A DNA stretch of 64,000 bases from contig CAITUP010000041.1 of assembly GCA_903895595.1 (NCBI GenBank), forward strand, positions 29,360 to 93,359. The letters are read 5' to 3'. Both the position numbers and the translations under genes were made by a program. The notes under the pieces were generated by a model, which did not search any database, was not told the DNA's origin, and saw only the letters and a program-made list of their open reading frames with translations. Shown piece by piece: positions 18,362-30,077 of the stretch (positions are counted from its first letter, which is position 1; each line of letters opens with the position of its first letter). Source of the DNA: an uncultured Acetobacteraceae bacterium. Lineage in GTDB: Bacteria; Pseudomonadota; Alphaproteobacteria; Acetobacterales; Acetobacteraceae.

Positions 18362-20106
18362 CAGGCGGCGGCCAGAGATTGCGTGCGGACCAGACGCGCA
18401 TAAAGCCCGTCCTGCGCCATCAGCCCAGCATGCGTGCCGACCTCCATCGCCTTGCCCGCCGACAGCGCCACCACAACATCGGCGTCCCGCACCGTGGACA
18501 GACGGTGCGCGATCACGATGGTGGTCCGTCCCGCTCGCAGACGCGCCAGAGCGTCTTGCACCGCGGCCTCGCTTTCGGCGTCCAGCGCCGAGGTCGCTTC
18601 GTCCAACAACAACACCCGCGGGTCTCGCAGCAGCGCTCGGGCCAAAGCCACACGCTGCCGCTGCCCGCCGGACAGACGCTGACCGCCGGGACCGACGCGG
18701 GTTTCGTAGCCCAGCGGTAAGGCCGCGATGAACCCCGCCGCATGCGCGGCCTCCGCCGCCGCTTCGATGGCGGCTTTGCTGGCGCCGGGGTGGCCCATGG
18801 CGATGTTGGCGGCGACGGTATCGTCGAACAGCAGCGCGTCCTGGCCGACATAGGCGATGCTGTCGCGCAGGCTCGCCAGCGTCGCCTGCCGCACGTCCAT
18901 CCCATCGATGGTAACGGAACCGGTGGTGGCGTCGTGCAGGCGGGGGATCAGCGCCAGCGCGGTGGATTTGCCGCCGCCCGACGGGCCGACCAGGGCAATG
19001 GTCTGGCCGGGAAGGGCCTCGAAGCTCAACCCCGCCAGACCCGTGCGGCCATCCGGGTAGACGAATCCGACATCGTCGAACACGACGTGGCCCTTGCCGG
19101 CGGGCAGTGCCTTGGCGCCGGGGTTGTCGAGGATGCGGGGTTTCTCGTCCACCACCGCGAACACCCGGACCAGACCGGCCAAGCCTTCCTGCAACGCCGA
19201 GTTCAGCGACCCCAGCGCCCGCAACGGCCGCGCCGCCAGCAGCAATGCCCCCACGAAGGCGGAGAAATCGCCGAGCGTGTGGTCGGACACGGTGGCGCGC
19301 CAAGCCTCGAAGGCGATGACCCCGGCGACGGCGATGCCGCCCAGGACTTCCAGCACCGGTTCGACCCGGGATCGGCTTTTGGTGATGCCGAGCAGGGTTT
19401 TGTAGAGCGAGTTGAACGCGGCGTCGGCGCGGCCGGTTTCGGCTTTTTCCAGCCGGTAGGCTCGGACCGTCCGGGCTTGGGCGAAACTCTCGTTCAGCAG
19501 CGCGGCGGTTTCACCCATTTTCTCCTGCATGCCGCCGGACGCGCGGCGGACCCGCTTGCCGATGCGCTGAATCGGCACGGCGGCGAGCGGATAGAGCAAA
19601 GCGGACAGCAGCGACAGCAGCCAATCCATGTAGATCATCGACCCCACCAGCCCGATGACCGTCACCACATCGGCGACGCCGCTGACGGTCCGCGACAGGG
19701 CGCCGCCGATGGCGGTGGCGTCTGTGGTGAAGCGGGTCGCGAGCTGGGCTGGTGCCTCCCGCTCGACACGAGCCAGATCGGTGCGCGTCAGATGCGCGAA
19801 CATCCGTTCTTGCAGGTCGCGGATGACCAGCAGCACCAGCTGCTGCGATTGCACGTTCTGAAAATACTGGGTTACCGCCTTTAACGTGGTGACCAGCACA
19901 ACCAGCAGCGGGATCACCCAGGCAATGGTCGCATCCTGTTTGGTAAACAGAATGCCGGCATATTGCAGCACCAGCGGATACAGAGCCGTCGCCCCCGCCA
20001 TCGCGGCGCTGAGCACCAGCACCAGCGCCAAGCGGGCTTTGTAGTGGGAGACTTGCTCCCGCCAAAGGCGGACGAGCAGCGGACGGGTGGCCTGAGGGTC
20101 GATCAT
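18361..20106 (-). CDS. MsbA-like ABC exporter (fused permease and ATPase)
   Basis: This 581-residue half-transporter has six membrane helices in the first 320 residues (ABC_membrane type 1, with TALYPLVLQYAGILF and TVSGVADVVTVIGLVGSMIY). The nucleotide-binding domain follows: Walker A GPSGGGKSTAL, signature [16 protein letters not shown], Walker B VLLLDEATSALDAESE and the switch His in IVIAHRLSTV. It would act as a homodimer, exporting lipids or lipid-linked glycans. ATG 20106 starts MIDPQATRPLLVRLWREQ. The first gene of a two-gene unit with the glycosyltransferase. Confidence 0.9.
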   Translation of the reverse strand: MIDPQATRPLLVRLWREQVSHYKARLALVLVLSAAMAGATALYPLVLQYAGILFTKQDATIAWVIPLLVVLVTTLKAVTQYFQNVQSQQLVLLVIRDLQERMFAHLTRTDLARVEREAPAQLATRFTTDATAIGGALSRTVSGVADVVTVIGLVGSMIYMDWLLSLLSALLYPLAAVPIQRIGKRVRRASGGMQEKMGETAALLNESFAQARTVRAYRLEKAETGRADAAFNSLYKTLLGITKSRSRVEPVLEVLGGIAVAGVIAFEAWRATVSDHTLGDFSAFVGALLLAARPLRALGSLNSALQEGLAGLVRVFAVVDEKPRILDNPGAKALPAGKGHVVFDDVGFVYPDGRTGLAGLSFEALPGQTIALVGPSGGGKSTALALIPRLHDATTGSVTIDGMDVRQATLASLRDSIAYVGQDALLFDDTVAANIAMGHPGASKAAIEAAAEAAHAAGFIAALPLGYETRVGPGGQRLSGGQRQRVALARALLRDPRVLLLDEATSALDAESEAAVQDALARLRAGRTTIVIAHRLSTVRDADVVVALSAGKAMEVGTHAGLMAQDGLYARLVRTQSLAAA

Positions 20107-20252
20107 GGTGTCCCCGTCATGTGGGGACCGGCGAACGGGCGCAAGGGGTTTTTGCGGTGGAAGGCGTCGGTTGAACCGCGGACGGGTTCGGCGAAGCCTC
20201 GGTGGAAATCGACACGAGGCGCAGCATTCGTCCGTCCAGGGAGGCCGAGACA

Positions 20253-21311
20253 GTGAATCTGACCCGCCGCACGATGCTGGCGGCCGTTCCGGCTGCCGTT
20301 GTTTCCAGCCGCTCCGGTCGGGCACAGGGCAGGCCGGTGGTGAAGATCGGGGTCATCGACGACCAGTCCGGCCCGTACCGGGGCGTCCAGCATTGCCTGC
20401 ATGAAGCCAGCCATCCAGGACGACGCATCCTCGGCGGCGGCGTTGGCGATCGGCGCGATCTGCCGGGAGAAAAACAAGGTGTTCGTTCCGACCGGCACCG
20501 CGACATCCGACCTGACGGGATCGGCCTGCACGCCGAATTATGCCGCAAGGATCGCCTTTCAGCGCGACACCACCAAATTCGTCGAGGCTGCCGGCGGCAA
20601 GGTCATGGGCACCTCCGGCGCGGGCAGCGACCTGATCGACATCGTCAAACAGGCGCACGAATTCGGTGTGCAGACAACCATGAGCCTCGCGGCGCTCAGG
20701 GCTATCGCATATGACCTTTGGCGTCCCCTTTCCGTCATGGTCGGGCCTGACCCGACCATCTCCTGCGATTTTACACACCATTGAAAAGGCAGGGTTTTTC
20801 GAACGGTGCCCCATTGGCGCTAGATGGTCGGGTCAGGCCCGACCACGACCGAAAGTGTCGGAAATCCGCCATATGCGATCCCCCTGTCGCAGCGCTGATG
20901 GCCTATTCGACGGATATCCATTCCCTCGGTCTGGAAACCGCCGCCGGGCTTCGCCTGTCGGAGAGCTATTATTGGGACCTGAACGACCCCACACAGTCGT
21001 TCCAAAATCGTATTTAGCCGAAGGTGAAACTGTGGCCGAACATGTCGCAGGCGGGGAATTATTCCCGCACGCTGCATTATTTGAAAACGGTCCGGGACAT
21101 GGGCGCCGCGGCGACGGTGGCGCGCATGAAGGCGATGCCAACGGACGACGATTGCTTCGGGCCGGGGCGTATGCGCGAGGACGGCCGGAAAATCCCCCCG
21201 GTTTTTCTGTTCGAGGTAAAAAAGCCCTCGGAAAGCAAGCACGAGTGGGATTTGTACAAACTCCTTGGCACCACCCCGGGCGGAACACGCTTGTACGCTG
21301 GTAAAACCTGA
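20253..21311 (+). pseudogene. decayed ABC transporter substrate-binding protein (Peripla_BP_6 type)
   Basis: Fragments of one binding protein appear in order but in different frames. First come a GTG start at 20253 after AGGGAGG, a Tat-like signal NLTRRTMLAAVPAAVV and VVKIGVIDDQSGPYRG. Next is a fragment with REKNKVFVPTGTATSDLTGS, RDTTKFVEAAGGKVMG and DLIDIVKQAHEFGVQTT (about 20430-20690). After a repeat insertion come LMAYSTDIHSLGLETA and LSESYYWDLNDP (20898-20995). Last are SQAGNYSRTLHYLKTVRDMG and MKAMPTDDDCFGPG up to YKLLGTTPGG (21040-21290). Compared with intact family members (about 400 residues), several internal segments are missing, for example after PYRG and before RDTTKF. The gene cannot be functional. 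Confidence 0.85.
20698..20885. repeat. palindromic element, family A copy 2, inside the decayed gene
   Basis: This element of about 188 bp has the same ends as copy 1 (AGGGCTATCGCATATG on the left, CATATGCGATC plus CCCCT on the right). It holds two core palindromes, at 20734-20759 and 20824-20847, separated by about 60 bp. CTCGCGGCGCT before it and GTCGCAGCGCT after it form an imperfect 11-bp direct repeat. Both flanks encode the same Ala-Ala-Leu of the interrupted gene. Confidence 0.7.
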
Positions 21312-21462
21312 TTCCGCCAGCGCGGTAAGGCGCGCGAGCATGGGGATTCCTCCGTCGTTGTCGGTGCCGCCTATCTTGACGATGAACCAAAATTCGGTCC
21401 AGCTAGCGGAGGGCGCCAGAAGGATCGCCCGCACCGATAACCAACCCCGGGAGGATAACGAC

Positions 21463-22746
21463 TTGGACGCCCTTGAATCACGTACGATGGCGAAGGTATC
21501 GAAACGCCTGATACCCTTTGTCATCATCTGCTATTTCGTCGCCTATCTGGACCGCGTGAACCTGAGTTTCGCGTCGCTGGAGATGAACAAGGACCTGCAT
21601 TTCTCCTCCACCGTCTACGGTCTGGGCGCGGGCATTTTCTTCCTGAGTTATTTCCTGCTGGAAACGCCGTCCAACCTGATCATGCTCAAAATGGGCGCGC
21701 GGCGCTGGATCGCGCGCATCATGTTCACCTGGGGGATCCTGTCGGGCGCGATGGCGTTCGTACATTCGGAAACCAGCTTCTATATCATCCGCTTCCTGTT
21801 CGGCGCGGCGGAAGCGGGATTCTTCCCCGGTATCCTGTATTATTTGACCCTGTTCTTTCCGGCCAAATATCGCGCCCGCATGGTCGCGATGTACATGGTC
21901 GCGATTCCGGTGTCGGCGGTGATCGGTGCCCCGCTTTCGACCTCCATCCTCTATCTCGACGGCTGGCTCGGCTTCCGCGGCTGGCAATGGGTCTTCCTCA
22001 GCGAGGCCGCACCCGCGCTGATTCTGTCCGTCGTGACCTGGTACTACATGACCGAAAGCCCGGCGGAGGCGAAGTGGCTGGCGCCGGACGAACGGCAGTG
22101 GCTGGTCGATACGCAGGCGGAGGAACTGCGGTTGCGCCGAGCGGCGCACGATATGTCGGTGTGGCAGACGTTGCTTAATCCGAAGGTGATCGCGTTCGGT
22201 ATCGCCGGTTACGGCATCGCCAACGAGATTTACGGGCTGTTCTACTTCCTGCCGCAGATCGTGAAGGCGTTCGGCCTGACCAACATGCAGACCGGTCTGG
22301 TGTCGATGATTCCGTTCGGCGTCGGCGCGATCGGGATGATCTGGTACGGCAAGAAATCCGACCGGGTGCTGGAACGGCGCAGCCACACGGCAGTGACATT
22401 CCTGATTACCGCCGTCGGGCTGATGCTGGTAGGGCTAACCCCCAACCCGTATCTACGCCTGCTGTTCCTGAGCTTCGCGGCGTTCGGCGCGTTCTCGGTC
22501 CTGCCGGTGTTCTGGTCGATGCCGACGGCGTTCCTGTCCGGTGCTGCCGCGGCGGCGGGGGTGGCGTATATCAACTCCATCGCCAACATCGCGGGCTTTG
22601 TCGGGCCGTTCATCATGGGCTGGTTGAGGGATCTGACCGGCAACTACGACAGCGGCCTGCTGCATATCGCTGTCGTCTGCAACATCGCGGCCTTCGCGAT
22701 TATGTGTATCGACCATCCAAAGGAAGCGGTCGCGAAAACCGCCTGA
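21463..22746 (+). CDS. MFS transporter, anion:cation symporter (ACS) type
   Basis: This 427-residue, twelve-helix inner-membrane transporter contains YFVAYLDRVNLSFASLEMNKDL (helix 1 and the ACS signature region), LETPSNLIMLKMGARRWIAR, RFLFGAAEAGFFPGILYYL and AMYMVAIPVSAVIGAPLS. The family takes up tartrate, phthalate, glucarate and similar organic anions. The start is taken as TTG 21463 because GGGAGG lies 8 bp before it; ATG 21382 and ATG 21487 are alternatives. It is followed by a terminator and lies upstream of an NTF2-like gene and acid-catabolism genes. Confidence 0.87.
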   Translation: MDALESRTMAKVSKRLIPFVIICYFVAYLDRVNLSFASLEMNKDLHFSSTVYGLGAGIFFLSYFLLETPSNLIMLKMGARRWIARIMFTWGILSGAMAFVHSETSFYIIRFLFGAAEAGFFPGILYYLTLFFPAKYRARMVAMYMVAIPVSAVIGAPLSTSILYLDGWLGFRGWQWVFLSEAAPALILSVVTWYYMTESPAEAKWLAPDERQWLVDTQAEELRLRRAAHDMSVWQTLLNPKVIAFGIAGYGIANEIYGLFYFLPQIVKAFGLTNMQTGLVSMIPFGVGAIGMIWYGKKSDRVLERRSHTAVTFLITAVGLMLVGLTPNPYLRLLFLSFAAFGAFSVLPVFWSMPTAFLSGAAAAAGVAYINSIANIAGFVGPFIMGWLRDLTGNYDSGLLHIAVVCNIAAFAIMCIDHPKEAVAKTA

Positions 22747-22762
22747 GGCGGATGTGACTCAC

Positions 22763-22793
22763 GACGCGCCACGGGGTAACGTGGCGCGTCTTT
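22763..22793 (+). terminator. rho-independent terminator after the MFS gene
   Basis: A perfect 10-bp stem (GACGCGCCAC against GTGGCGCGTC) with an 8-base loop is followed by TTT, 17 bp after the MFS stop and before the next gene's ribosome site. Confidence 0.8.
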
Positions 22794-22810
22794 AACCGAA
22801 GGAGGAACCC

Positions 22811-23185
22811 ATGGCCGGCAACGGACAGATGATCATCGACCTCGACCGCGCACGCATGACCGCGATGGCCGAGAAAAATATTCCCTTTCTGCGCTCCCAT
22901 CTCTGCAAAGGCCTGATCTACACCCATTCGTCCGCTCGGATGGACACCAAGGACAGCCTGATCGCGAACATGGAAAACGGCTCGACCGTTTATACATCGG
23001 TCGTGCCGTCGGATGTCGTGGCGCAGGACCTGGGCGAGGCGGTCGTGCTGACCGGCGTCGCGCGGATTTCCGTGATGTCGGGCGGCAAGCCGAACTCCTT
23101 CGGGGTGCGGTTCACGGATGTCTACCAGAACCAGGGCGGGACCTGGCGTATGGTGACGTGGCAGTCGACGAAGCTGCCGGAGTAA
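22811..23185 (+). CDS. NTF2-like / DUF4440-type small protein
   Basis: This 124-residue protein has the cone-shaped NTF2 pattern: an N-terminal helix, HSSARMDTKDSLIANM, then strands VVLTGVARISVM, FGVRFTDVYQNQGGTWRMVTWQ and a short end. AAGGAGGAACCC precedes the ATG, a strong ribosome site. Members include small isomerases and proteins of unknown role; no catalytic pair can be assigned. It lies between a terminator and a bidirectional hairpin, so it is probably monocistronic. Confidence 0.75.
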   Translation: MAGNGQMIIDLDRARMTAMAEKNIPFLRSHLCKGLIYTHSSARMDTKDSLIANMENGSTVYTSVVPSDVVAQDLGEAVVLTGVARISVMSGGKPNSFGVRFTDVYQNQGGTWRMVTWQSTKLPE

Positions 23186-23195
23186 CAATCGGCAG

Positions 23196-23221
23196 GCGCC
23201 TCCGGCCGATGCCGGAGGCGC
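23196..23221. terminator. bidirectional terminator hairpin
   Basis: A perfect 11-bp stem (GCGCCTCCGGC against GCCGGAGGCGC) with a CGAT loop lies between the convergent NTF2-like and dehydrogenase genes. Confidence 0.75.
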
Positions 23222-23231
23222 ACTGTTTACG

Positions 23232-24221
23232 TCAGCCCTTCAAAACCTCCGGATTCGTTACCCGAATTGGCTTCCCATCCAGAAACGCCAGCGCGTTCTC
23301 GATCATTTGCGGATAGAACCCGTCCCACGTCTCCTTCACCCCGTACCCCATATGCGGCATCAGCACGGCGTTCGACACCGATCGCAACGGGTGCCCCGCC
23401 GGCAGCGGTTCGCGGTCGTAGACATCCAGCGCCGGCACGATCTTGCCGGCATTCGCCGCCGCGATCATGGCCGCCTCATCGATGATCGGCCCGCGCGACG
23501 TGTTGATCAGGATCGCGCCCTGTTTCATACGAGCAATATCGGCCGCGCCGATCAGGCCTCGGGACCGCGGCGACAGCACCAGATGCACGGAAATCGCATC
23601 CGACTGCGCCATCAGCTCATCCTTGGAAACCAACGTCGCACCGACCTCGGCGCAGCGTTCCGCCGTCAGGTTCTGGCTCCACGCGATGACATTCATGCGT
23701 AGCGCCTTGCAGTAGGTGGCCATGTAGCCGCCGAGCCGGCCCAACCCCATCACACCCATCGTTTTGCCGGCCAACCCGATTCCAACCGGCACGCCCATCT
23801 GGAAGGTGCCGCCGCGCATGTTCGCGTCGCCCCGGGGAATACCGCGCGCCGCCGCCAGCAGCAGGCCCAGCGACAACTCCGCCGTCGCCGAGTCGGCGTA
23901 TCCGCCGCCCTCGGTCCGGCACACGGGGATGCCGCGCGCGGTGCAAGCGGGCGTGTCCAACGATGCGTTGCGGGCGCCGGTCATGCCCATCATCCGCAGC
24001 TTCGGCAGCCGGTTGATCAGCGACGCCGGCAGCGGGGTCCGTTCGCGCATCGACAGCACGATGTCGAAATCGGCCAGCTTGGCCACCGCGTCGTCCTCGT
24101 CCGCGAACGCTTCCTGGAAGATGGTAACGTCGGCGCGGGCGTCCAGCGCGGTCCAGTCGGCGGCGCCGCGCGCCACGCCCTGCCAATCGTCCAGGACGGC
24201 GACTTTGGATTTGTTGCTCAT
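23232..24221 (-). CDS. D-2-hydroxyacid dehydrogenase (NAD-dependent)
   Basis: This 329-residue enzyme is of the phosphoglycerate/glycerate dehydrogenase family. The NAD-binding loop is VMGLGRLGGYMAT. The catalytic set is the Arg in INTSRGPIIDEAAM, the Glu in ALDVYDREPLP and the His in VLMPHMGYG. It interconverts a D-2-hydroxy acid and a 2-oxo acid. ATG 24221 (MSNKSKVAVLDDW) is the family-like start. It is divergent, with starts about 100 bp apart, from the dehydrogenase/aldolase pair, which suggests one organic-acid pathway. Confidence 0.88.
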   Translation of the reverse strand: MSNKSKVAVLDDWQGVARGAADWTALDARADVTIFQEAFADEDDAVAKLADFDIVLSMRERTPLPASLINRLPKLRMMGMTGARNASLDTPACTARGIPVCRTEGGGYADSATAELSLGLLLAAARGIPRGDANMRGGTFQMGVPVGIGLAGKTMGVMGLGRLGGYMATYCKALRMNVIAWSQNLTAERCAEVGATLVSKDELMAQSDAISVHLVLSPRSRGLIGAADIARMKQGAILINTSRGPIIDEAAMIAAANAGKIVPALDVYDREPLPAGHPLRSVSNAVLMPHMGYGVKETWDGFYPQMIENALAFLDGKPIRVTNPEVLKG

Positions 24222-24322
24222 GGATGGGTCCTTCCCCTTATGCGAGGCCCGCAAAGTGCCGCCGGGTTGGCGCGCGCGCAAGCAGGGAGGCTATAAGGCG
24301 CCCAACACAGCGGGAGCACCCT

Positions 24323-25252
24323 ATGACCCAAGTCGCCGTTATCGGTGCCGGCCTGATCGGCCGCGCCTGGTCCATCGTTTACGCCCGCGCCGGGTTCGAC
24401 GTCGTGCTCTGGGACCAGTTCCCGCAGGCGGTGCCGGCGGCGCTGGATTTCATCGCCGAACGCCTGCCGGAGCTGAAGGAAAACGGCCTGCTGAAGGATG
24501 AGCCCGCCGCGGTGATGGCGCGCATTCGGCCGGTCGCGGACCTCGCCGATGCGGTGCGCGATGCTGAATACATCCAGGAAAATGGCCCCGAGCGCGTGCC
24601 GGTGAAAATCGCGTTGTTCACCGAGTTGGATCGTTTTGCTCGGCCGGACGCGGTGCTTGCGAGCTCGACCAGCGGCATCCCCGCCAGCGCTTTCACGGAA
24701 GACTTGAAGGGGCGGCACCGATGTTTGGTCGCGCATCCCGTGAACCCGCCTTATCTGATCCCCCTGGTGGAAATCTGCCCGGCGCCCTGGACCGATGAGG
24801 CGACGATCGCCCGCACCCGTGCTTTGCAAATCGCCGCGGGACAGGTCCCGGCGACGGTGAAAAAGGAAATGGACGGTTTCGCGCTCAATCGCCTGCAAGG
24901 CGCGCTGCTGGCCGAGGCCTTCCGCCTGATCGCCGACGACGCGATCTCTCCGGCCGATCTGGACGCGCTGGTGAAGCACGGGTTGGGTCTGCGCTGGAGC
25001 TTCATGGGACCGCTCGAAACCATCGACCTGAACGCGCCCGGCGGGCTGGCGGATTACTGCGACCGCTACGGGCCGCTGTATGCGAAGATGCAGGAACAGA
25101 TGACTCCGCTGGAATGGAATGCGGCCCTTGTCGGGCGCCTACAGGAGGCACGGCGGGCGGAGCTGCCGGCGAACATGCAGCCCGTGCGGCAGGAATGGCG
25201 CGACCGGCGGCTGATGGCGCTGCTGGCGCATAAGGCGGGGCAGGTGGATTGA
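24323..25252 (+). CDS. 3-hydroxyacyl-CoA dehydrogenase-type oxidoreductase (lambda-crystallin/gulonate dehydrogenase-like)
   Basis: This 309-residue protein has the NAD motif VAVIGAGLIGRAWSIVYARAG. The family core is YIQENGPERVPVK, ASSTSGIPASAF, HRCLVAHPVNPPYLIPLVEI with the catalytic His, and FALNRLQGALLAEAFRLI. It is a single-domain-pair dehydrogenase like L-gulonate 3-dehydrogenase, not a fused beta-oxidation enzyme. ATG 24323 begins the Rossmann fold. The HpcH aldolase gene follows after 70 bp on the same strand. Confidence 0.87.
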   Translation: MTQVAVIGAGLIGRAWSIVYARAGFDVVLWDQFPQAVPAALDFIAERLPELKENGLLKDEPAAVMARIRPVADLADAVRDAEYIQENGPERVPVKIALFTELDRFARPDAVLASSTSGIPASAFTEDLKGRHRCLVAHPVNPPYLIPLVEICPAPWTDEATIARTRALQIAAGQVPATVKKEMDGFALNRLQGALLAEAFRLIADDAISPADLDALVKHGLGLRWSFMGPLETIDLNAPGGLADYCDRYGPLYAKMQEQMTPLEWNAALVGRLQEARRAELPANMQPVRQEWRDRRLMALLAHKAGQVD

Positions 25253-25322
25253 ACGGGTTCCCTGTTCACCGTCCCCGATCCGCGCCATTATCCCCCCAAC
25301 GCCACCCCGAGAGGAAACCCCA

Positions 25323-26180
25323 ATGCGTCCCAACCGCCTGCGCGCCTCGCTCGATGCCAACGAGCCGACGATCTCCACCCATATTCTGTCCACCTGGCCC
25401 ACCCTCGTGGAGCTGATCGGCGACGCCGGCCACTACGACTACGTGGAATTCACCGCCGAATACGCGCCCTTCACCATGTCGGACCTGGATAATCTGGGCC
25501 GAGCGCTGGAACTGAAGAACATGGCCGGCATGATCAAGATCGAGCAGACGCAGTACACCCACCAAGCCATGCGCGCGATCGGCTCGGGCTTCCAAAGCGT
25601 ACTGTTCGCCGATCTGCGCAGCGTCGCGGACGCCGAAGCCTGCGTGGCGGCGGTGCGCGCGGAAACCCCCGGCACGCGTGGGCGCCTCGGCGTCGGCATG
25701 CGCCGCGATGTCGGCACGGTGCTCGAAGGCGGCTCCCCCGCATACGTCAACGCGCTGAACGACGTCGTGATCGCGGTCATGATCGAGAAGCGGGAAGCCG
25801 TCGAAGACCTGGAAAACATCCTGTCCGTCAAAGGGATCGAAATGATCCAGTTCGGCGGGTCCGATTATTCCATGAGCATGGGCCTCACCGGCCAACGCGC
25901 GCATCCGGACATCAAGAACGCCGAGCGCAAGACGATCGAAACGTCGTTGAAGATGGGCCTGCATCCGCGCGTGGAGCTGGCGGACATCAAGGACGCCGCG
26001 CCGTATCTGGAAATGGGCGTGAAGCATTACTGCATCGGCTGGGATGTTCGCATCCTGTATAGCTGGTGGAAAGCGAACGGTGAGGGCATGCACGCGATGC
26101 TCGCCGAGGCCAACAAGGGCGACAAGCGCAAGACGGCGGCTTTGGCGTCGCGCGCTGGTGTGGCTGCTGGGACTTATTGA
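25323..26180 (+). CDS. HpcH/HpaI aldolase / citrate lyase family protein
   Basis: This 285-residue TIM-barrel protein of the class II metal-dependent aldolase family begins MRPNRLRASLDANEPTIST. It contains YDYVEFTAEYAPF with an acidic metal ligand, IKIEQTQYTHQAMRAI, and IAVMIEKREAVEDLENIL with the conserved E-x-x-E-A-V. Such enzymes cleave or form 2-oxo-4-hydroxy acids with pyruvate. GAGAGGAAACCCC is the ribosome site. It is probably one operon with the dehydrogenase upstream. Confidence 0.85.
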   Translation: MRPNRLRASLDANEPTISTHILSTWPTLVELIGDAGHYDYVEFTAEYAPFTMSDLDNLGRALELKNMAGMIKIEQTQYTHQAMRAIGSGFQSVLFADLRSVADAEACVAAVRAETPGTRGRLGVGMRRDVGTVLEGGSPAYVNALNDVVIAVMIEKREAVEDLENILSVKGIEMIQFGGSDYSMSMGLTGQRAHPDIKNAERKTIETSLKMGLHPRVELADIKDAAPYLEMGVKHYCIGWDVRILYSWWKANGEGMHAMLAEANKGDKRKTAALASRAGVAAGTY

Positions 26181-26191
26181 TTACAAATCGT

Positions 26192-26216
26192 CACGGTCGG
26201 GCGTAGCCCGGCCGTG
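26192..26216. terminator. hairpin between convergent genes, related to repeat family A
   Basis: An 11-bp stem with one G-T pair (CACGGTCGGGC against GCCCGGCCGTG) and a GTA loop lies between the aldolase and LLM gene ends. The sequence follows the family A core position by position with several compensated changes, so it may be a diverged copy used as a terminator. Confidence 0.55.
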
Positions 26217-26224
26217 ATTGCCGC

Positions 26225-27274
26225 CTAAACCCGCGGCAAAACCTTTTCCCCGAACAACCGCATCGAATCCATCGCGGCTTCCAGCGGAATATCGTTGAAA
26301 TTCACCTGCAACGAAGCGATCTCGAAATCGCCCACCTGTTGCCGGTAGGTGGAAATAGTGTCGAGAATCCGTTCCGGCGTCCCCACCCAGGCCGCGCATT
26401 TCGCCACCTGCGTATCGAAATTCTCCCGCGACAAAGCCTCGATCACCTTGTCGTAGCCGGGGTAATCCGCCGATGACGCACCCGACGTCCAATCCGACGC
26501 CGCTTCCACCAGCGACCGTAGATACCGGTTCAAAGGCTCGCGCGCGATGGCTTCCGCCGCCGCTTGATTTTCGTGGCACAGCATATGGAACGCCAGCATG
26601 ACCGTGCCCGGCCCTTCATGCCCGGCGCGCGCCCGAGCCTCTCGATACGCATCGAGAAGATCTTTCATCGCGCCGCCCGCCATGGGGATCGCCATGATGC
26701 CGTAGCCGGCAGCCCCCGCGCGTTCGAACGATTCCCGAGTCGCCAAAGCCGCCACGAAAAACGGCGGACGCGGCAGCTGAGTCGGGCGGGGCAGGGAGGT
26801 CACGTTCGTGAAAGAATGAAACCGCCCGGAAGAGGAAACATTCTCCTCCTCCAGCAACCGTCTCACCTGCTCGACCCCCTCATCGAATCGCGCTCGGCTG
26901 TCGTCCATCGAAACGCCGAAACGTTCGAACTCGTGCGGTAGAAACGCGCGAGCGAACCCGGCATCCAGGCGGCCGTCGCACAACGCGTCGAGCATCGCCA
27001 GTTCGGCGGCGATTTGCAGCGGGTTCTTGAACGCCGGCAAAAACGCGCCGGTCACCAGACGCGCATGCTTGGTGATCTGCGCCGCGGCCGAGAGGAAAAT
27101 CGCCGGATTGGGGCTGTAGCCGCCGTACGGGTGGAAATAATGCTCCACTGTACGGACATGCGCGTAACCGTAACGGTCCACCAGACCGACCAGCTTTAGC
27201 GCATTCTGCCAATAATCCCGGCCGGATTGGACATCCGGGCCGACATCGGGAAAGAATTGGATGCCGACCCGCAT
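26225..27274 (-). CDS. LLM-class flavin-dependent oxidoreductase (bacterial luciferase-like)
   Basis: This 349-residue TIM-barrel protein begins MRVGIQFFPDVGPDVQSG. It contains YGYAHVRTVEHYFHPYGGYSP with the conserved E-H, HARLVTGAFLPAFKNPLQIAAELAMLD, GRLDAGFARAFLPHEFERFGV and ALATRESFERAGAAGYGIM. It resembles limonene or alkanal monooxygenase alpha-chain-like enzymes that need a separate flavin reductase. No reductase is adjacent. Downstream of acnA on the same strand with a 14-bp gap, it may be read through from acnA. Confidence 0.85.
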   Translation of the reverse strand: MRVGIQFFPDVGPDVQSGRDYWQNALKLVGLVDRYGYAHVRTVEHYFHPYGGYSPNPAIFLSAAAQITKHARLVTGAFLPAFKNPLQIAAELAMLDALCDGRLDAGFARAFLPHEFERFGVSMDDSRARFDEGVEQVRRLLEEENVSSSGRFHSFTNVTSLPRPTQLPRPPFFVAALATRESFERAGAAGYGIMAIPMAGGAMKDLLDAYREARARAGHEGPGTVMLAFHMLCHENQAAAEAIAREPLNRYLRSLVEAASDWTSGASSADYPGYDKVIEALSRENFDTQVAKCAAWVGTPERILDTISTYRQQVGDFEIASLQVNFNDIPLEAAMDSMRLFGEKVLPRV

Positions 27275-27288
27275 GTTCCGAAGGCTCC

Positions 27289-29982
<2,694 letters not shown>

Positions 29983-30077
29983 GTCCCGGTTCCGTCTGCT
30001 GGGTGCTATGTCGAACGGGGCTTTTAACCATCCGGCGGCGGATCGTCCACCTGCCGTCTCGTAACAGGGGATTGCGC

